Assembly (NCBI RefSeq): GCF_003386165.1
Contig: NZ_QRDV01000002.1
Coordinates: forward strand, 506,622-570,621
DNA length: 64,000 nucleotides
Direction: 5' to 3'
DNA from: Winogradskyella eximia
GTDB taxonomy: Bacteria; Bacteroidota; Bacteroidia; Flavobacteriales; Flavobacteriaceae
Shown: positions 10,037 to 18,658 of the stretch, in pieces
How the letters are laid out: every line of letters starts with the position of its first letter
How positions within the stretch are numbered: the stretch's first letter is position 1
Program-made: the position numbers and the translations under genes
Notes under the pieces: generated by a model
Told to the model about the DNA's origin: nothing
Seen by the model: only the letters and a program-made list of their open reading frames with translations
Database searches by the model: none

Positions 10037-12181
10037 ATGAGTCTAATTAAAAATAAAAATCCATTTTATTTTTTACTTTTTTTAAGCTGCTTTTTAAATG
10101 CTCAAGAAAAAGAAAGAGACAGTACTAAAACTGAAAAACTAAAAGAAGTCGTTGTCGTTGGTGAAAGCAATGTGACTTCTGTAAGTAAAAAATTATTTAC
10201 AGTAAGTACTATAAAAAGGGCTGATATTGATAATGTCGCTGGATCTAATTTAGCAGATATCTTATTTAATAGCTTAAATATTACGGTGACTCCAGATGCT
10301 TCATCAGGACGCTCAACCGTTAGTCTATTTGGTCTGGACGGTCAGTATGTAAAAATTCTAGTCGATGGTATTCCTATTGTTAGTGATAATGGCCTAGGAA
10401 ATAATATAGACATTTCACAAATAAACATCGATGATATTGAACGTGTAGAAATTGTAGAAGGCTCAATGGGAGTATTATATGGTGATAATGCTGTAGCTGG
10501 AGTTATTAATGTAATTACTAAACGAGGATTAAAAGATCAGGGTTGGCAATTACAATTGTCCTTACAAGAAGAAACTGTTGGAGATGAATTTGAGTTTTTC
10601 GATGAAGGCAGACATATTCAAAATTTTAGGGCAACCAACCAAGTCAATGAAAAATTATCTTACGCCTTTGGTGTCTCTCGAAATAATTTTGCTGGATACT
10701 ATAATGGCTATAAGGGGCAGAACTATGTTAATATTCAAGATAATATTGTTGTAAATGATAGCTTACGTGGTACAGAATGGAATCCTAAAGAACAAATTAC
10801 GGCCTCGGCTAATGTAAGTTTAGACTTAGGTAAACACAATGTGTTTTATAAATTGCAATACTTTAATGAAGATTTAGACATATATAATCACATTGTAAAC
10901 GGTAGATATCAAAACGGTACGCTCAATCCAACTGCATTAGATGAAAATTATAAAACGGATAGATGGGTTAATAACATCAATGTTTCTGGTCCACTAAAAG
11001 GAGAAACCAAGTATAATTTTTCATTTTCCTATCAAAATCAAAAACGAAATTATAAAGAGTTTGTTTATAACATTTTTGAACAACAAAATCAATCTGTAGA
11101 AACGGATGCTTTAAGCCAATCGAGTGAAGTTTGGTACTCTAAAGCCTTTGTAAATAATATCGTGTCGCAATCTCGTTTTTTTGATTTGCAGCTTGGGTAC
11201 GAGTTTACTAATCAAACTGGTTTTGATGCTAATGCTTCTGGTGCTTATTCTAATAACGTCGTAGAAAATACAATTACTAATTATGAATTATTCGGTATTA
11301 CTGAGTTTCAACCAACAACTAAATTATCAATAAACCCAGGAGCTCGATTCACTCATAGTTCGCAATTTAATAATCATGTCATATGGTCCTTATCCTCTAA
11401 CTATGACTTTTCAGAAAAATTAAAATTAAAAGCTGTAGTAGGCTCAGCTTATAGAGCTCCTAATTTTGAAGAACTTTTCTTCTATTTTGTAGATGCCAAT
11501 CACAACGTACAAGGAAACGAAGACTTGCAACCTGAAGATGGTATTTCGGTTTTTGTTAACTTAAAAGATAACTTTAAAATTGCTAAAGAAGGCTATTTAA
11601 ATACCAACTTTAACTTTTTTCATATCTACTTAAAAGACGCTATTACCAGCATTACGACTGAAGACGAAGATGGAAGAACGTTATTTACACAAGACAATAT
11701 AGATTATAGTTCAAGACTAGGGTTTACATTAGATAACAGTTTTATTTACAAAAACTGGAATATTGGTATTGGAGGTACATATCTCGGAGTTAAAAATGAC
11801 ATTCAAGCCTCTGGATCTGGTAATGAGGATTATTTATGGAGTCTTAATCTACAAACGTCGTTGGCTTACAAGATACCTAAATGGCTTACTACAATTTCAG
11901 CCCAATTAAAATATACAGGTGAAACCGAAGGGCTTTTTAGTAATAGTGATGGAGAACCATTTGTTGGTGTAACCGAATCTTTTACTTGGTTAAACGCTTC
12001 CATCCGAAATAAGATTACATCTAATATAGAAGCCACACTTGGCGCTAGAAATATTTTTGATGTTGTAAATATCAACTCCTCAACTTCAGCAGGAAGCCAT
12101 ACGGGTTCAACATCTACATCTCGACTTATCGGTAACGGCCGATCTTATTTTTTAAAATTAACATATAACTTAAATTTTTAA
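10037..12181 (+). CDS. TonB-dependent outer-membrane receptor, HmuR/heme type
   Basis: This 714-residue protein has a signal peptide (residues 1-22, ending LNAQ) and a TonB box-like segment LKEVVVVGES. A plug domain spans about residues 45-160 (VLVDGIPIVSDNGLGNNIDI, VEIVEGSMGVLYGDNAVAGVINVITK), followed by a beta barrel ending in LKLTYNLNF. It lacks the SusC-type N-terminal extension, which fits small-ligand receptors. The next gene, 11 bases downstream, encodes a HmuY-type heme-binding lipoprotein, so heme is the most likely ligand, as in the HmuR-HmuY pair of Porphyromonas. The promoter carries a Fur-like palindrome. Energy would come from TonB (a tonB gene is at 52738-53469). Confidence 0.88.
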   Translation: MSLIKNKNPFYFLLFLSCFLNAQEKERDSTKTEKLKEVVVVGESNVTSVSKKLFTVSTIKRADIDNVAGSNLADILFNSLNITVTPDASSGRSTVSLFGLDGQYVKILVDGIPIVSDNGLGNNIDISQINIDDIERVEIVEGSMGVLYGDNAVAGVINVITKRGLKDQGWQLQLSLQEETVGDEFEFFDEGRHIQNFRATNQVNEKLSYAFGVSRNNFAGYYNGYKGQNYVNIQDNIVVNDSLRGTEWNPKEQITASANVSLDLGKHNVFYKLQYFNEDLDIYNHIVNGRYQNGTLNPTALDENYKTDRWVNNINVSGPLKGETKYNFSFSYQNQKRNYKEFVYNIFEQQNQSVETDALSQSSEVWYSKAFVNNIVSQSRFFDLQLGYEFTNQTGFDANASGAYSNNVVENTITNYELFGITEFQPTTKLSINPGARFTHSSQFNNHVIWSLSSNYDFSEKLKLKAVVGSAYRAPNFEELFFYFVDANHNVQGNEDLQPEDGISVFVNLKDNFKIAKEGYLNTNFNFFHIYLKDAITSITTEDEDGRTLFTQDNIDYSSRLGFTLDNSFIYKNWNIGIGGTYLGVKNDIQASGSGNEDYLWSLNLQTSLAYKIPKWLTTISAQLKYTGETEGLFSNSDGEPFVGVTESFTWLNASIRNKITSNIEATLGARNIFDVVNINSSTSAGSHTGSTSTSRLIGNGRSYFLKLTYNLNF

Positions 12182-12192
12182 CACTAAATATT

Positions 12193-13383
12193 ATGACAAA
12201 CAAATTTTTAACATTGGTATTATTTATAAGTACTGCACTTTTTACAGGTTGTAGCAAAGATGATGATGGTACGTCAACACCTGTTACTGCTCCTTCCTCT
12301 GGTGGTATTATAGACCCTGAAGTTGGAGGGTTTAATCAGGCTAATCGCGTGTATGTAGATTTAAGTACTGGTACACAAATCTCATCTCGTCGCGATTCAT
12401 GGGAAATTGCTGTATATAACGGCTCTCAAAATAGAGTTTATCTAAATAGCACATTATTGGTCTCTGCTGTAGAATTAGAAGGTATCAATGACATTACAAC
12501 AGTTTCTGAAACAACGACATTAACATCACCTGTAACGTTAAATGCGTTAGACCAAACTTTTACGCCAACCACAGTAACTGTTTCCACTGTTGCTGAGTTA
12601 ATGCAAGGGCTTCCGATTGGTTATTATCAATACGGTGATTTAAGTGCTGGTATTTCTTTTACTGATAGTAAAGAAGGTGAATTAACAGGCACTGCGTTCG
12701 ATGAAATTTCTACTACAGATGGTAACAATAATGTTTACATTGTAAATTTAGGAAACGACATACCAGCAACAAACAATGGTACGCTAAATACTACTGGAGA
12801 CCCAAGAGGTTTTATGAAGGTAAGAGTTTTAACCGACGGAAGTAGTTATACTATTCAATACGCTCTACTGAGCAATACTGTTGATTATTCTGAAATCACG
12901 GTAACTAAAGATAGTAACTACAACCTTACTGCTGTAAGTTTAACAGATGGTCAAATTGTTAGCGTAGAACCAAAATCTTCAAATTGGGATATTGATTTTG
13001 GTGGTGTATTTTCTTATTACGGTTTACAAGGTACTATAGCTGCTGGATTAACTTATTCTGATTACACATTACATAACACACTTAGTGGTGTTGGTTTATA
13101 TCAAATAACTATTGAAGATGATGCTACTCCAAGCTATACCAATTTCACCTTAGCTGATATTAATGAAACTAATTTTATATATAATGATCGTACTGTAGTC
13201 GGTAGCGGTTGGAGAAGTGTAGATTATTTGACAGGTGAAACTTCGGTAAGAGAAGATCGTTATTATATCGTAAAAGATACGGATAACAACTACTACAAAT
13301 TAAGATTTACTGCTGTTGAAAGTGAAACAGGTGAAAGAGGTTACCCTCAATTTCAGTATGAATTATTAGTAAGTGACAACTAA
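12193..13383 (+). CDS. HmuY-family heme-binding lipoprotein
   Basis: This 396-residue lipoprotein has a lipobox LFTGC near residue 20, followed by an Asp-rich spacer typical of surface-exposed Bacteroidota lipoproteins. The HmuY-family pattern is visible twice: VYVDLSTGTQISSRRDSWEIA with RVYLNS, and later SVEPKSSNWDIDFGG. HmuY proteins capture heme and deliver it to the partner TonB receptor, encoded here immediately upstream. It is about twice the length of the P. gingivalis protein, which is common for flavobacterial members. A strong terminator follows. The specific heme-ligand residues cannot be assigned by eye. Confidence 0.85.
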   Translation: MTNKFLTLVLFISTALFTGCSKDDDGTSTPVTAPSSGGIIDPEVGGFNQANRVYVDLSTGTQISSRRDSWEIAVYNGSQNRVYLNSTLLVSAVELEGINDITTVSETTTLTSPVTLNALDQTFTPTTVTVSTVAELMQGLPIGYYQYGDLSAGISFTDSKEGELTGTAFDEISTTDGNNNVYIVNLGNDIPATNNGTLNTTGDPRGFMKVRVLTDGSSYTIQYALLSNTVDYSEITVTKDSNYNLTAVSLTDGQIVSVEPKSSNWDIDFGGVFSYYGLQGTIAAGLTYSDYTLHNTLSGVGLYQITIEDDATPSYTNFTLADINETNFIYNDRTVVGSGWRSVDYLTGETSVREDRYYIVKDTDNNYYKLRFTAVESETGERGYPQFQYELLVSDN

Positions 13384-13415
13384 TCAGTAATTTATAAAAT
13401 AATCTAAATTTGATT

Positions 13416-13450
13416 AAAAAAGTCCTTATTGAAAAATAAGGACTTTTTTT
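13416..13450. terminator. Terminator of the hmuR-hmuY unit
   Basis: The stem AGTCCTTATT (13421-13430) pairs with AATAAGGACT (13435-13444) around a GAAA tetraloop. A and T runs on the two sides extend the stem and make it active both ways. Confidence 0.9.
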
Positions 13451-13514
13451 ATACTACTATGTAAAATATATATGATTTAATCATCTACCATTATTACACT
13501 AATAATTAATTTCA

Positions 13515-14018
13515 TCATTTTTTATAATGTGCTGGTGATTTTAGCAATTGTTTCAGAATTACAACAATAGCAAGTGTATAACACAAGGTCATTAATAAAC
13601 CAGAAACCATAACCACATACTTTACCCAAAGCATGCCTTTCCACAATAGGTAAAGTCCACCAAAGGTTAAGATTACAGAAACAAAAGGCTCTATTAATAA
13701 GAAGATTTTTAACTTATAATTAAGTCTTGTAGTCACCAAAATTAAGCCTGTAAGAAAGAAAATAATTGACATTGATAAAATATGTCCATGAACTAAAGTG
13801 AGCATTTCTTGTTCACTTTTTTTAAATCTCATTACATCAGCTTCTTCATCGTCTTCATTCCCTAAGTATTGTTCTTCTATTCCATTTGGACGTGCTGAAG
13901 ATGTTTCACCGACAAACAAAAGTCCGGTGTAAAAACCAACACTTAATACAATAACAAAAGCTGCAATAAGCAGCTTTAATTCCTTTGGAAATGTTTCAAT
14001 GAGGCCATTTACTATCAT
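13515..14018 (-). CDS. Small integral membrane protein, four predicted helices
   Basis: I do not recognise the family of this 167-residue protein. Hydrophobic segments are near residues 15-36, 80-97, 104-124 and 131-156. An acidic loop (GNEDDEEADVMRF) follows the first helix, and VHGHILSMS stands at the start of the second. The two histidines in HGH could bind heme or metal, but no full bis-His pattern can be shown. Its ATG overlaps the stop of the FMN-binding gene by one base (TAATG), so the two are probably translationally coupled and may form a complex. It is the last gene of the porin operon. Confidence 0.75.
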   Translation of the reverse strand: MIVNGLIETFPKELKLLIAAFVIVLSVGFYTGLLFVGETSSARPNGIEEQYLGNEDDEEADVMRFKKSEQEMLTLVHGHILSMSIIFFLTGLILVTTRLNYKLKIFLLIEPFVSVILTFGGLYLLWKGMLWVKYVVMVSGLLMTLCYTLAIVVILKQLLKSPAHYKK

Positions 14019-14539
14019 TATATGAGATCTTTAGCGCTTAATATTTTTAAGGACTTCATTAAATCATCCATAGCTTTTGTCATAGATCTTACTGAAATAG
14101 TTGCTCCAGAAATGGCATCGATATTATCACCATATCTAAACTCATCGTCCTTGGTTTTACCAATAAACTGTTTTAACCAACGTTTACTTCCTATTTCTCC
14201 TCCGTAATCTTCACGATAAATTAAGACTTTCGTTTTAACAATAACTAAGTTAATATCTAACAGCACCAAGTAATCAAACTGATCTGTTTTACTTGGTGCT
14301 TTAGACACGTATGCATATCCTAAAAGTTTAGTGTCTTTTTTAATTTCGAAAAAATTATCAGCACCAAATTTTGAAGGTAATTCTTTTGCAACATTAGAAG
14401 CTATTATTTTAGCATCGAAAGAAAATGATTCTACAGAGTACGTTTTCTTTATTTCAGAATCTACTTTCTTTTGAATGTTTTTAGGCAATCCAAAAGCAAG
14501 AATAGATAGTACTAAAATGATAATGCTACTTAATTTCAT
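14018..14539 (-). CDS. Secreted FMN-binding domain protein
   Basis: This 173-residue protein has a short N-terminal hydrophobic segment (signal peptide or anchor, residues 3-18). Its C-terminal region is typical of the FMN-binding domain found in RnfG, NqrC and NosR. The motif DAISGAT (residues 141-147), followed by ISVRSMTKAM, is the covalent FMN attachment signature, with T147 the expected acceptor. A preceding YGGEIG segment also fits the domain. Such proteins carry electrons outside the cytoplasm. It is co-transcribed with an outer-membrane porin and a small membrane protein under a Fur-like operator. A role in extracytoplasmic iron or flavin redox chemistry is inference. Confidence 0.85.
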   Translation of the reverse strand: MKLSSIIILVLSILAFGLPKNIQKKVDSEIKKTYSVESFSFDAKIIASNVAKELPSKFGADNFFEIKKDTKLLGYAYVSKAPSKTDQFDYLVLLDINLVIVKTKVLIYREDYGGEIGSKRWLKQFIGKTKDDEFRYGDNIDAISGATISVRSMTKAMDDLMKSLKILSAKDLI

Positions 14540-14565
14540 ATTGCAATAGTATTAAATTGTTTTAA

Positions 14566-15723
14566 TTAGAACCAAACTCCTAAGCCAATATTTAATTGGT
14601 TAGGACTATCTTCATCTGTTGCATCATTAAAAAATTGATAATCTGCTTTTACAACAGCTCCTGGTGCAATTTTATAGCTTAAACCAAATGTCCATTCATC
14701 TCTGTCGTAAGCATCATTTTTTACTAACGCACCTTCAACAGAAGCATGTGTATCGTAATCAGAATAGCGTGCAAATGCAAATAATTGTTGTTCCTTGTTT
14801 TGTGGTAATAAATTATAAGCACCTTCAACATACCAACCTTGTAATGCACTACCTAAATCGGCACTATTAAGTGTATTATAATCTTCGGTATCTGAAATAC
14901 TGGCATGTATAAATTGACCTCTTGCTGTAAAACGTTTGTAAGCATAACGTGCATCTAAGCCAATCATAGAAATACCAACACTAGTACCATTAATATCTTC
15001 AATTTCATCTTCGGCTTGTGTTCTCCCAAAATATCCAGACAATCCTAAGCGCAAACCTGGTAAGCCATAATAATCTAGTTTAGCAGCAAAGTTTGGTGAG
15101 TCTACTGTAGATTGAATTCCTTTTTGTCTTCCATTTCTTAATCCATTTGCTCCTCCTAAAACCTTAGAACCATTTACAGATTTAAAGCCATTAAAAATAT
15201 AAGCTTGATAACGTAATGAAACATTATCTACACGACCTGCAACACCAAAACCAATCTCTCTCCAAGTGGTTGGCACAATACTCTTATCTATACTTGGTCT
15301 TTCAACTCCATTAAAAGTTGTTGGCTCATGATACTCATTCGTTATTCCCATAGGTACTAACATTAACCCACCTCTAAGGTTTACATTATCAGTTAAACTA
15401 TATTGTACAAAGGCTTGCTCTACAAAAACTTCTTCTACATGTTCTAATTCAATTTCTGTAACAAATTGTACACGGTCGTTAAACTTATAACCAAAAAGTA
15501 ATACTAAACGTTGTACATCTAATTCTCCATTATCACCTTCTGGTTGGTTGTATGTAATCTCTCCATAACCACCAACTGTAACACCAGTATTGATATTTCC
15601 TGATAAAATACGCTGCGCTGCATTTTGTTGCGTTTGAGGATTAGTAGACAATGAATCTGGTACCGTTTGCGCATATGTAAAGGATGCAATTAAAAGGGTA
15701 AGACTAAGGGTAATTTTCTTCAT
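14566..15723 (-). CDS. Outer-membrane porin, phosphate-selective porin (OprO/OprP) type
   Basis: This 385-residue beta-barrel protein has a signal peptide (residues 1-18, ending TYAQ). Alternating hydrophobic strands run through the protein, and the last strand ends in a terminal Phe (NIGLGVWF), the standard outer-membrane signature. Segments such as VTVGGYGEITYNQPEGDN and LFAFARYSDYDTH fit the OprO/OprP-like porins common in Flavobacteria. The ligand is unknown; the family name does not prove phosphate transport. It heads an operon with an FMN-binding protein and a small membrane protein. Its promoter has the clearest operator in the window, which points to iron control rather than phosphate control. 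Confidence 0.82.
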   Translation of the reverse strand: MKKITLSLTLLIASFTYAQTVPDSLSTNPQTQQNAAQRILSGNINTGVTVGGYGEITYNQPEGDNGELDVQRLVLLFGYKFNDRVQFVTEIELEHVEEVFVEQAFVQYSLTDNVNLRGGLMLVPMGITNEYHEPTTFNGVERPSIDKSIVPTTWREIGFGVAGRVDNVSLRYQAYIFNGFKSVNGSKVLGGANGLRNGRQKGIQSTVDSPNFAAKLDYYGLPGLRLGLSGYFGRTQAEDEIEDINGTSVGISMIGLDARYAYKRFTARGQFIHASISDTEDYNTLNSADLGSALQGWYVEGAYNLLPQNKEQQLFAFARYSDYDTHASVEGALVKNDAYDRDEWTFGLSYKIAPGAVVKADYQFFNDATDEDSPNQLNIGLGVWF

Positions 15724-15771
15724 TAGTATTCTTATTTAGACTTGATATGAATTATTTTTCATTTTAAGCTG

Positions 15772-15802
15772 CAAATTTAAAACAGAATAGTAATTACACA
15801 AA
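15772..15802 (-). promoter_or_regulatory. Promoter of the porin operon
   Basis: On the minus strand a -33 TTTG (15802-15799) and a -7 TAAATTTG (15779-15772) are separated by 19 bases, a good match to the Bacteroidota consensus. The left arm of the adjacent palindrome overlaps the -33 element. Confidence 0.7.
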
Positions 15803-15832
15803 GTTTATTTAGATTAATTTTAAATAAACTTT
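15800..15832. promoter_or_regulatory. Fur-like operator of the porin operon
   Basis: AAAGTTTATTTA (15800-15811) and TAAATAAACTTT (15821-15832) are a perfect 12-bp inverted repeat with a 9-base spacer. The 23-base core (15805-15827) has the same half-site, spacing and nearly the same spacer as the site before the heme receptor gene. It covers the -33 region, consistent with repression. Confidence 0.6.
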
Positions 15833-15926
15833 ATAGTAAAATATGATTTAAACCAAAGAATTTTAAGTCTTTAATCATTTAAAGTATAGAATTAGAAAAG
15901 AAAGAATTACACCTAAGAATTTACGA

Positions 15927-16790
15927 CTAATGATATTCAGTAAAAATCTTAGTCGCTTCATTATAAGAGCTCTCAAAACACATAGCATTAAGATTATGTG
16001 CTTTTTTCTGCGTAAAGTAAGACAACATTTTTTCCGTTGGCATATTGCCAGTAAGATCATCCTTTGCCATTGGGCAACCACCAAAACCTTGAATAGCTCC
16101 ATCAAAACGTCGGCAACCTGCTTTGTAGGCTGCGTCAATTTTTTCAAACCATGTGGTTGGTGTGGTATGTAAATGTGCACCAAATTCGATATTTGAGTAC
16201 GAAGGAATTAAATTAGAAAATAAGTAATCAATATTTTCGGGATCCGAACTACCAATAGTATCGCTTAGCGACAATATCTTCACTCCCATTTTAGATAAAC
16301 GTTCTGTCCACTCACCTACAATATCTACATTCCAAGGATCTCCATAAGGATTACCGAATCCCATAGAAATATAAACTACAACTTCTTTACTGTTTTTGTC
16401 TGCAATCTCTAGTATTTCAGATAGAGTAACTACAGATTGTGCTATCGTTTTATGCGTATTACGCATTTGAAAGTTTTCTGAAATTGAAAATGGAAAACCT
16501 AAATAATCGATTTCTTTGTGCACAGAGGCATCACTAGCTCCTCTTGTATTGGCTATAATAGCAAGTAATTTACTTTCGGTTTTACTTAAATCGAGCTGCG
16601 CTAAAACTTCTGCCGTATCAACCATTTGTGGAATCGCTTTTGGTGATACAAAACTTCCAAAATCAATAGTATCAAAACCAACACGAAGTAAAGATTGAAT
16701 GTATTGCACCTTCTTTGCAGTAGGTATAAAATCCTTAATGCCTTGCATAGCATCTCTTGGACATTCTATAATTTTAACGGCTTTATTCAT
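15927..16790 (-). CDS. Hydroxymethylglutaryl-CoA lyase
   Basis: This 287-residue TIM-barrel enzyme cleaves HMG-CoA to acetoacetate and acetyl-CoA, the last step of leucine breakdown. Its start VKIIECPRDAMQGI is the typical substrate and metal site region, with E and D next to the CPRD turn. The C-terminal signature GAIQGFGGCPMA contains the active-site Cys loop. Metal-binding His residues are in FGAHLHTT. The gene stands alone with LysE 38 bases upstream on the same strand. A possible -7 element (TATATTTG, 16803-16796) lies only 6 bases before the ATG, which would give a nearly leaderless mRNA. Other leucine-pathway genes are elsewhere in the window (30055-32055, 46350-47453). Confidence 0.93.
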   Translation of the reverse strand: MNKAVKIIECPRDAMQGIKDFIPTAKKVQYIQSLLRVGFDTIDFGSFVSPKAIPQMVDTAEVLAQLDLSKTESKLLAIIANTRGASDASVHKEIDYLGFPFSISENFQMRNTHKTIAQSVVTLSEILEIADKNSKEVVVYISMGFGNPYGDPWNVDIVGEWTERLSKMGVKILSLSDTIGSSDPENIDYLFSNLIPSYSNIEFGAHLHTTPTTWFEKIDAAYKAGCRRFDGAIQGFGGCPMAKDDLTGNMPTEKMLSYFTQKKAHNLNAMCFESSYNEATKIFTEYH

Positions 16791-16828
16791 TGGTTCAAAT
16801 ATAAGAGTTACTCAATCGATTTCAAACT

Positions 16829-17446
16829 TTAAAGTAATATGAAAATCGCAATCCCAATAAAAACTACAATTTGAAGCCATTTTAAAACCAACCCAGAGTT
16901 CTTATGTTTTAACGTATATGTTTTTATGTTTCCGGCAAGTAACGCTAGAGTAGAAAAAATAATAAAAGACACAAACATAAAAATGCCTCCTAAAATATAA
17001 AACTGAATTACAGTATTCATGGTGTTACTAAACAAAAAGCCCGGAAAGAATGCCAAAAAGAAAATAGCAACTTTTGGGTTAAGAACATTCATGAAAAAAC
17101 CTTGAACAAATAATTGCTTCAAACTTTTCTTAGGAAGAACATCTGAATTTAAACTAATATTAGCATCAGATTTATATACTTTATAGGCAAGAAAGAGAAG
17201 ATAAAAAGCACCTAAAAGTTTTATACCAAAGTATAAATTTTCATTAGCACTAATAATTGCTGAAACTCCAAAAGCTAGCAAGGTGGTGTGCACTATACAA
17301 CCTGTAATTAATCCGCAAACGGTTGCCAATCCATAAGATTTTCCGTTGCTAATACTTTGTACTAAAACATAAATATTATCTGGTCCTGGCGAAATTGCCA
17401 AAACTGATGTTGCTAATGCGAATGATATGAGGATGTCGTAATTCAA
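16829..17446 (-). CDS. LysE/RhtB family amino-acid exporter
   Basis: This 205-residue inner-membrane protein has about six hydrophobic helices and the family signature SPGPDNIYVLVQSISNGKSYG near residue 20, followed by GLITGC. These transporters export amino acids such as lysine, threonine or homoserine lactones; the substrate cannot be told from sequence. It lies between pyrD and the HMG-CoA lyase gene on the same strand, with 46- and 38-base gaps, so partial co-transcription is possible. Confidence 0.88.
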   Translation of the reverse strand: MNYDILISFALATSVLAISPGPDNIYVLVQSISNGKSYGLATVCGLITGCIVHTTLLAFGVSAIISANENLYFGIKLLGAFYLLFLAYKVYKSDANISLNSDVLPKKSLKQLFVQGFFMNVLNPKVAIFFLAFFPGFLFSNTMNTVIQFYILGGIFMFVSFIIFSTLALLAGNIKTYTLKHKNSGLVLKWLQIVVFIGIAIFILL

Positions 17447-17492
17447 ATCAATGGATTAAAGTTTTCAAATTACACAAATGCTTACTCATACA

Positions 17493-18521
17493 TTACTTCA
17501 ACAACGCCTTATTTATGCGTTTTATTAAAGATGGACCTTCATAAATAAAACCTGTATATACCTGTACTAAATCAGCACCTGCTGCAATCTTTTCTAAAGC
17601 GTCTTCTGCAGAATGAATACCTCCTACTCCAATAATTGGGAATGCTTTATTGCTTTTATCAGCCAAATATTGAATTACTTTAGTAGACTTCTCCTTAATT
17701 GGTTGTCCGCTTAAACCTCCATTGCCTATTTCTGTAAGTCGTGCATCGCTTGTTTTTAAACCCCTTCTGTCAATAGATGTATTGCTAGCAATAACACCAT
17801 CGAGGTTAGTCTCAGCAATGAGTTCTATTATTTCATCTAACTGCACATCATTTAAATCTGGAGCGATTTTAAGCAGAATAGGTTTTTGTTTATTAAATGT
17901 AGTATTGGCTTTTTGAACGCTAGAAATTAACTCTAATAAATAATTTTTATCGTTTAATTTAGCATGACTTCCTACATTAGGACAACTTACGTTCAGTACA
18001 AAATAATCTACATAAGGATGCAAGGCATTAAAACATACTAGATAATCCTTAGTATAATCTTCAGGAAGTGTTTGTGTGTTTTTACCAATGTTTCCGCCAA
18101 TAATTAATTGCCCTTTATTCTTTTTAAGTTGTGTAATGGCAGCTTCTAAACCTTCATTATTAAAACCCATTCGGTTAATAATACCTTTATCCGCTTTTAA
18201 TCTAAACAAACGTTGTTTTGGGTTACCTTCTTGAGCCTTAGGTGTTATAGTTCCTATTTCTATAAAACCAAAACCAAAATTTGCTAAGTCATTATACAAC
18301 ACCGCATTTTTATCAAAACCCGCTGCTAAACCTACAGGGTTTTTAAATTTTAAACCAAACAACTCTCGTTCAAGTCTTTTATCATTTATAACATATAAAG
18401 ATTTAAATAGACTTTTAACGCCCGGAATAACTGATAAATTCCGAATTAAAGAAAAGGTAAAATAATGTACTTTTTCTGGGTCGAAGAGAAATAAAATGGG
18501 TCTAATGATAGCTTTATACAT
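17493..18521 (-). CDS. pyrD: Dihydroorotate dehydrogenase (quinone), class 2
   Basis: PyrD oxidises dihydroorotate to orotate in pyrimidine synthesis and passes electrons to quinone at the membrane. At 342 residues it includes the N-terminal helical membrane-binding extension ([21 protein letters not shown]) that defines class 2. FMN- and substrate-binding motifs are present: [28 protein letters not shown] with the catalytic Ser-containing loop VSCPN, SNTS and [11 protein letters not shown]. It is divergent from the universal stress protein gene. A -7 element is at 18540-18547. Confidence 0.96.
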   Translation of the reverse strand: MYKAIIRPILFLFDPEKVHYFTFSLIRNLSVIPGVKSLFKSLYVINDKRLERELFGLKFKNPVGLAAGFDKNAVLYNDLANFGFGFIEIGTITPKAQEGNPKQRLFRLKADKGIINRMGFNNEGLEAAITQLKKNKGQLIIGGNIGKNTQTLPEDYTKDYLVCFNALHPYVDYFVLNVSCPNVGSHAKLNDKNYLLELISSVQKANTTFNKQKPILLKIAPDLNDVQLDEIIELIAETNLDGVIASNTSIDRRGLKTSDARLTEIGNGGLSGQPIKEKSTKVIQYLADKSNKAFPIIGVGGIHSAEDALEKIAAGADLVQVYTGFIYEGPSLIKRINKALLK

Positions 18522-18539
18522 GGCACAGATTTAGCAATG

Positions 18540-18547
18540 CAAAAATA
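18540..18547 (-). promoter_or_regulatory. -7 promoter element for pyrD
   Basis: TATTTTTG on the minus strand, 19 bases before the pyrD start codon. Confidence 0.6.
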
Positions 18548-18625
18548 CACATCTCTTCTGTATTAAAGAAGTATTAATTTTATCAGAAACTGTTCATTAT
18601 CATTTTTAATACTTTGTAATTTGAT

Positions 18626-18633
18626 TAACTTTG
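18626..18633 (+). promoter_or_regulatory. -7 promoter element for the universal stress protein gene
   Basis: TAACTTTG matches the consensus exactly, 26 bases before the ATG at 18659. Confidence 0.65.
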
Positions 18634-18658
18634 AAGTCGTAACTAAAAATAAATTATT

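Noticed and set aside
15875..16183. 102-codon frame inside the HMG-CoA lyase gene
   Set aside because: It is an overlapping frame on the same strand with no promoter or family match, and the enzyme frame is clearly real.
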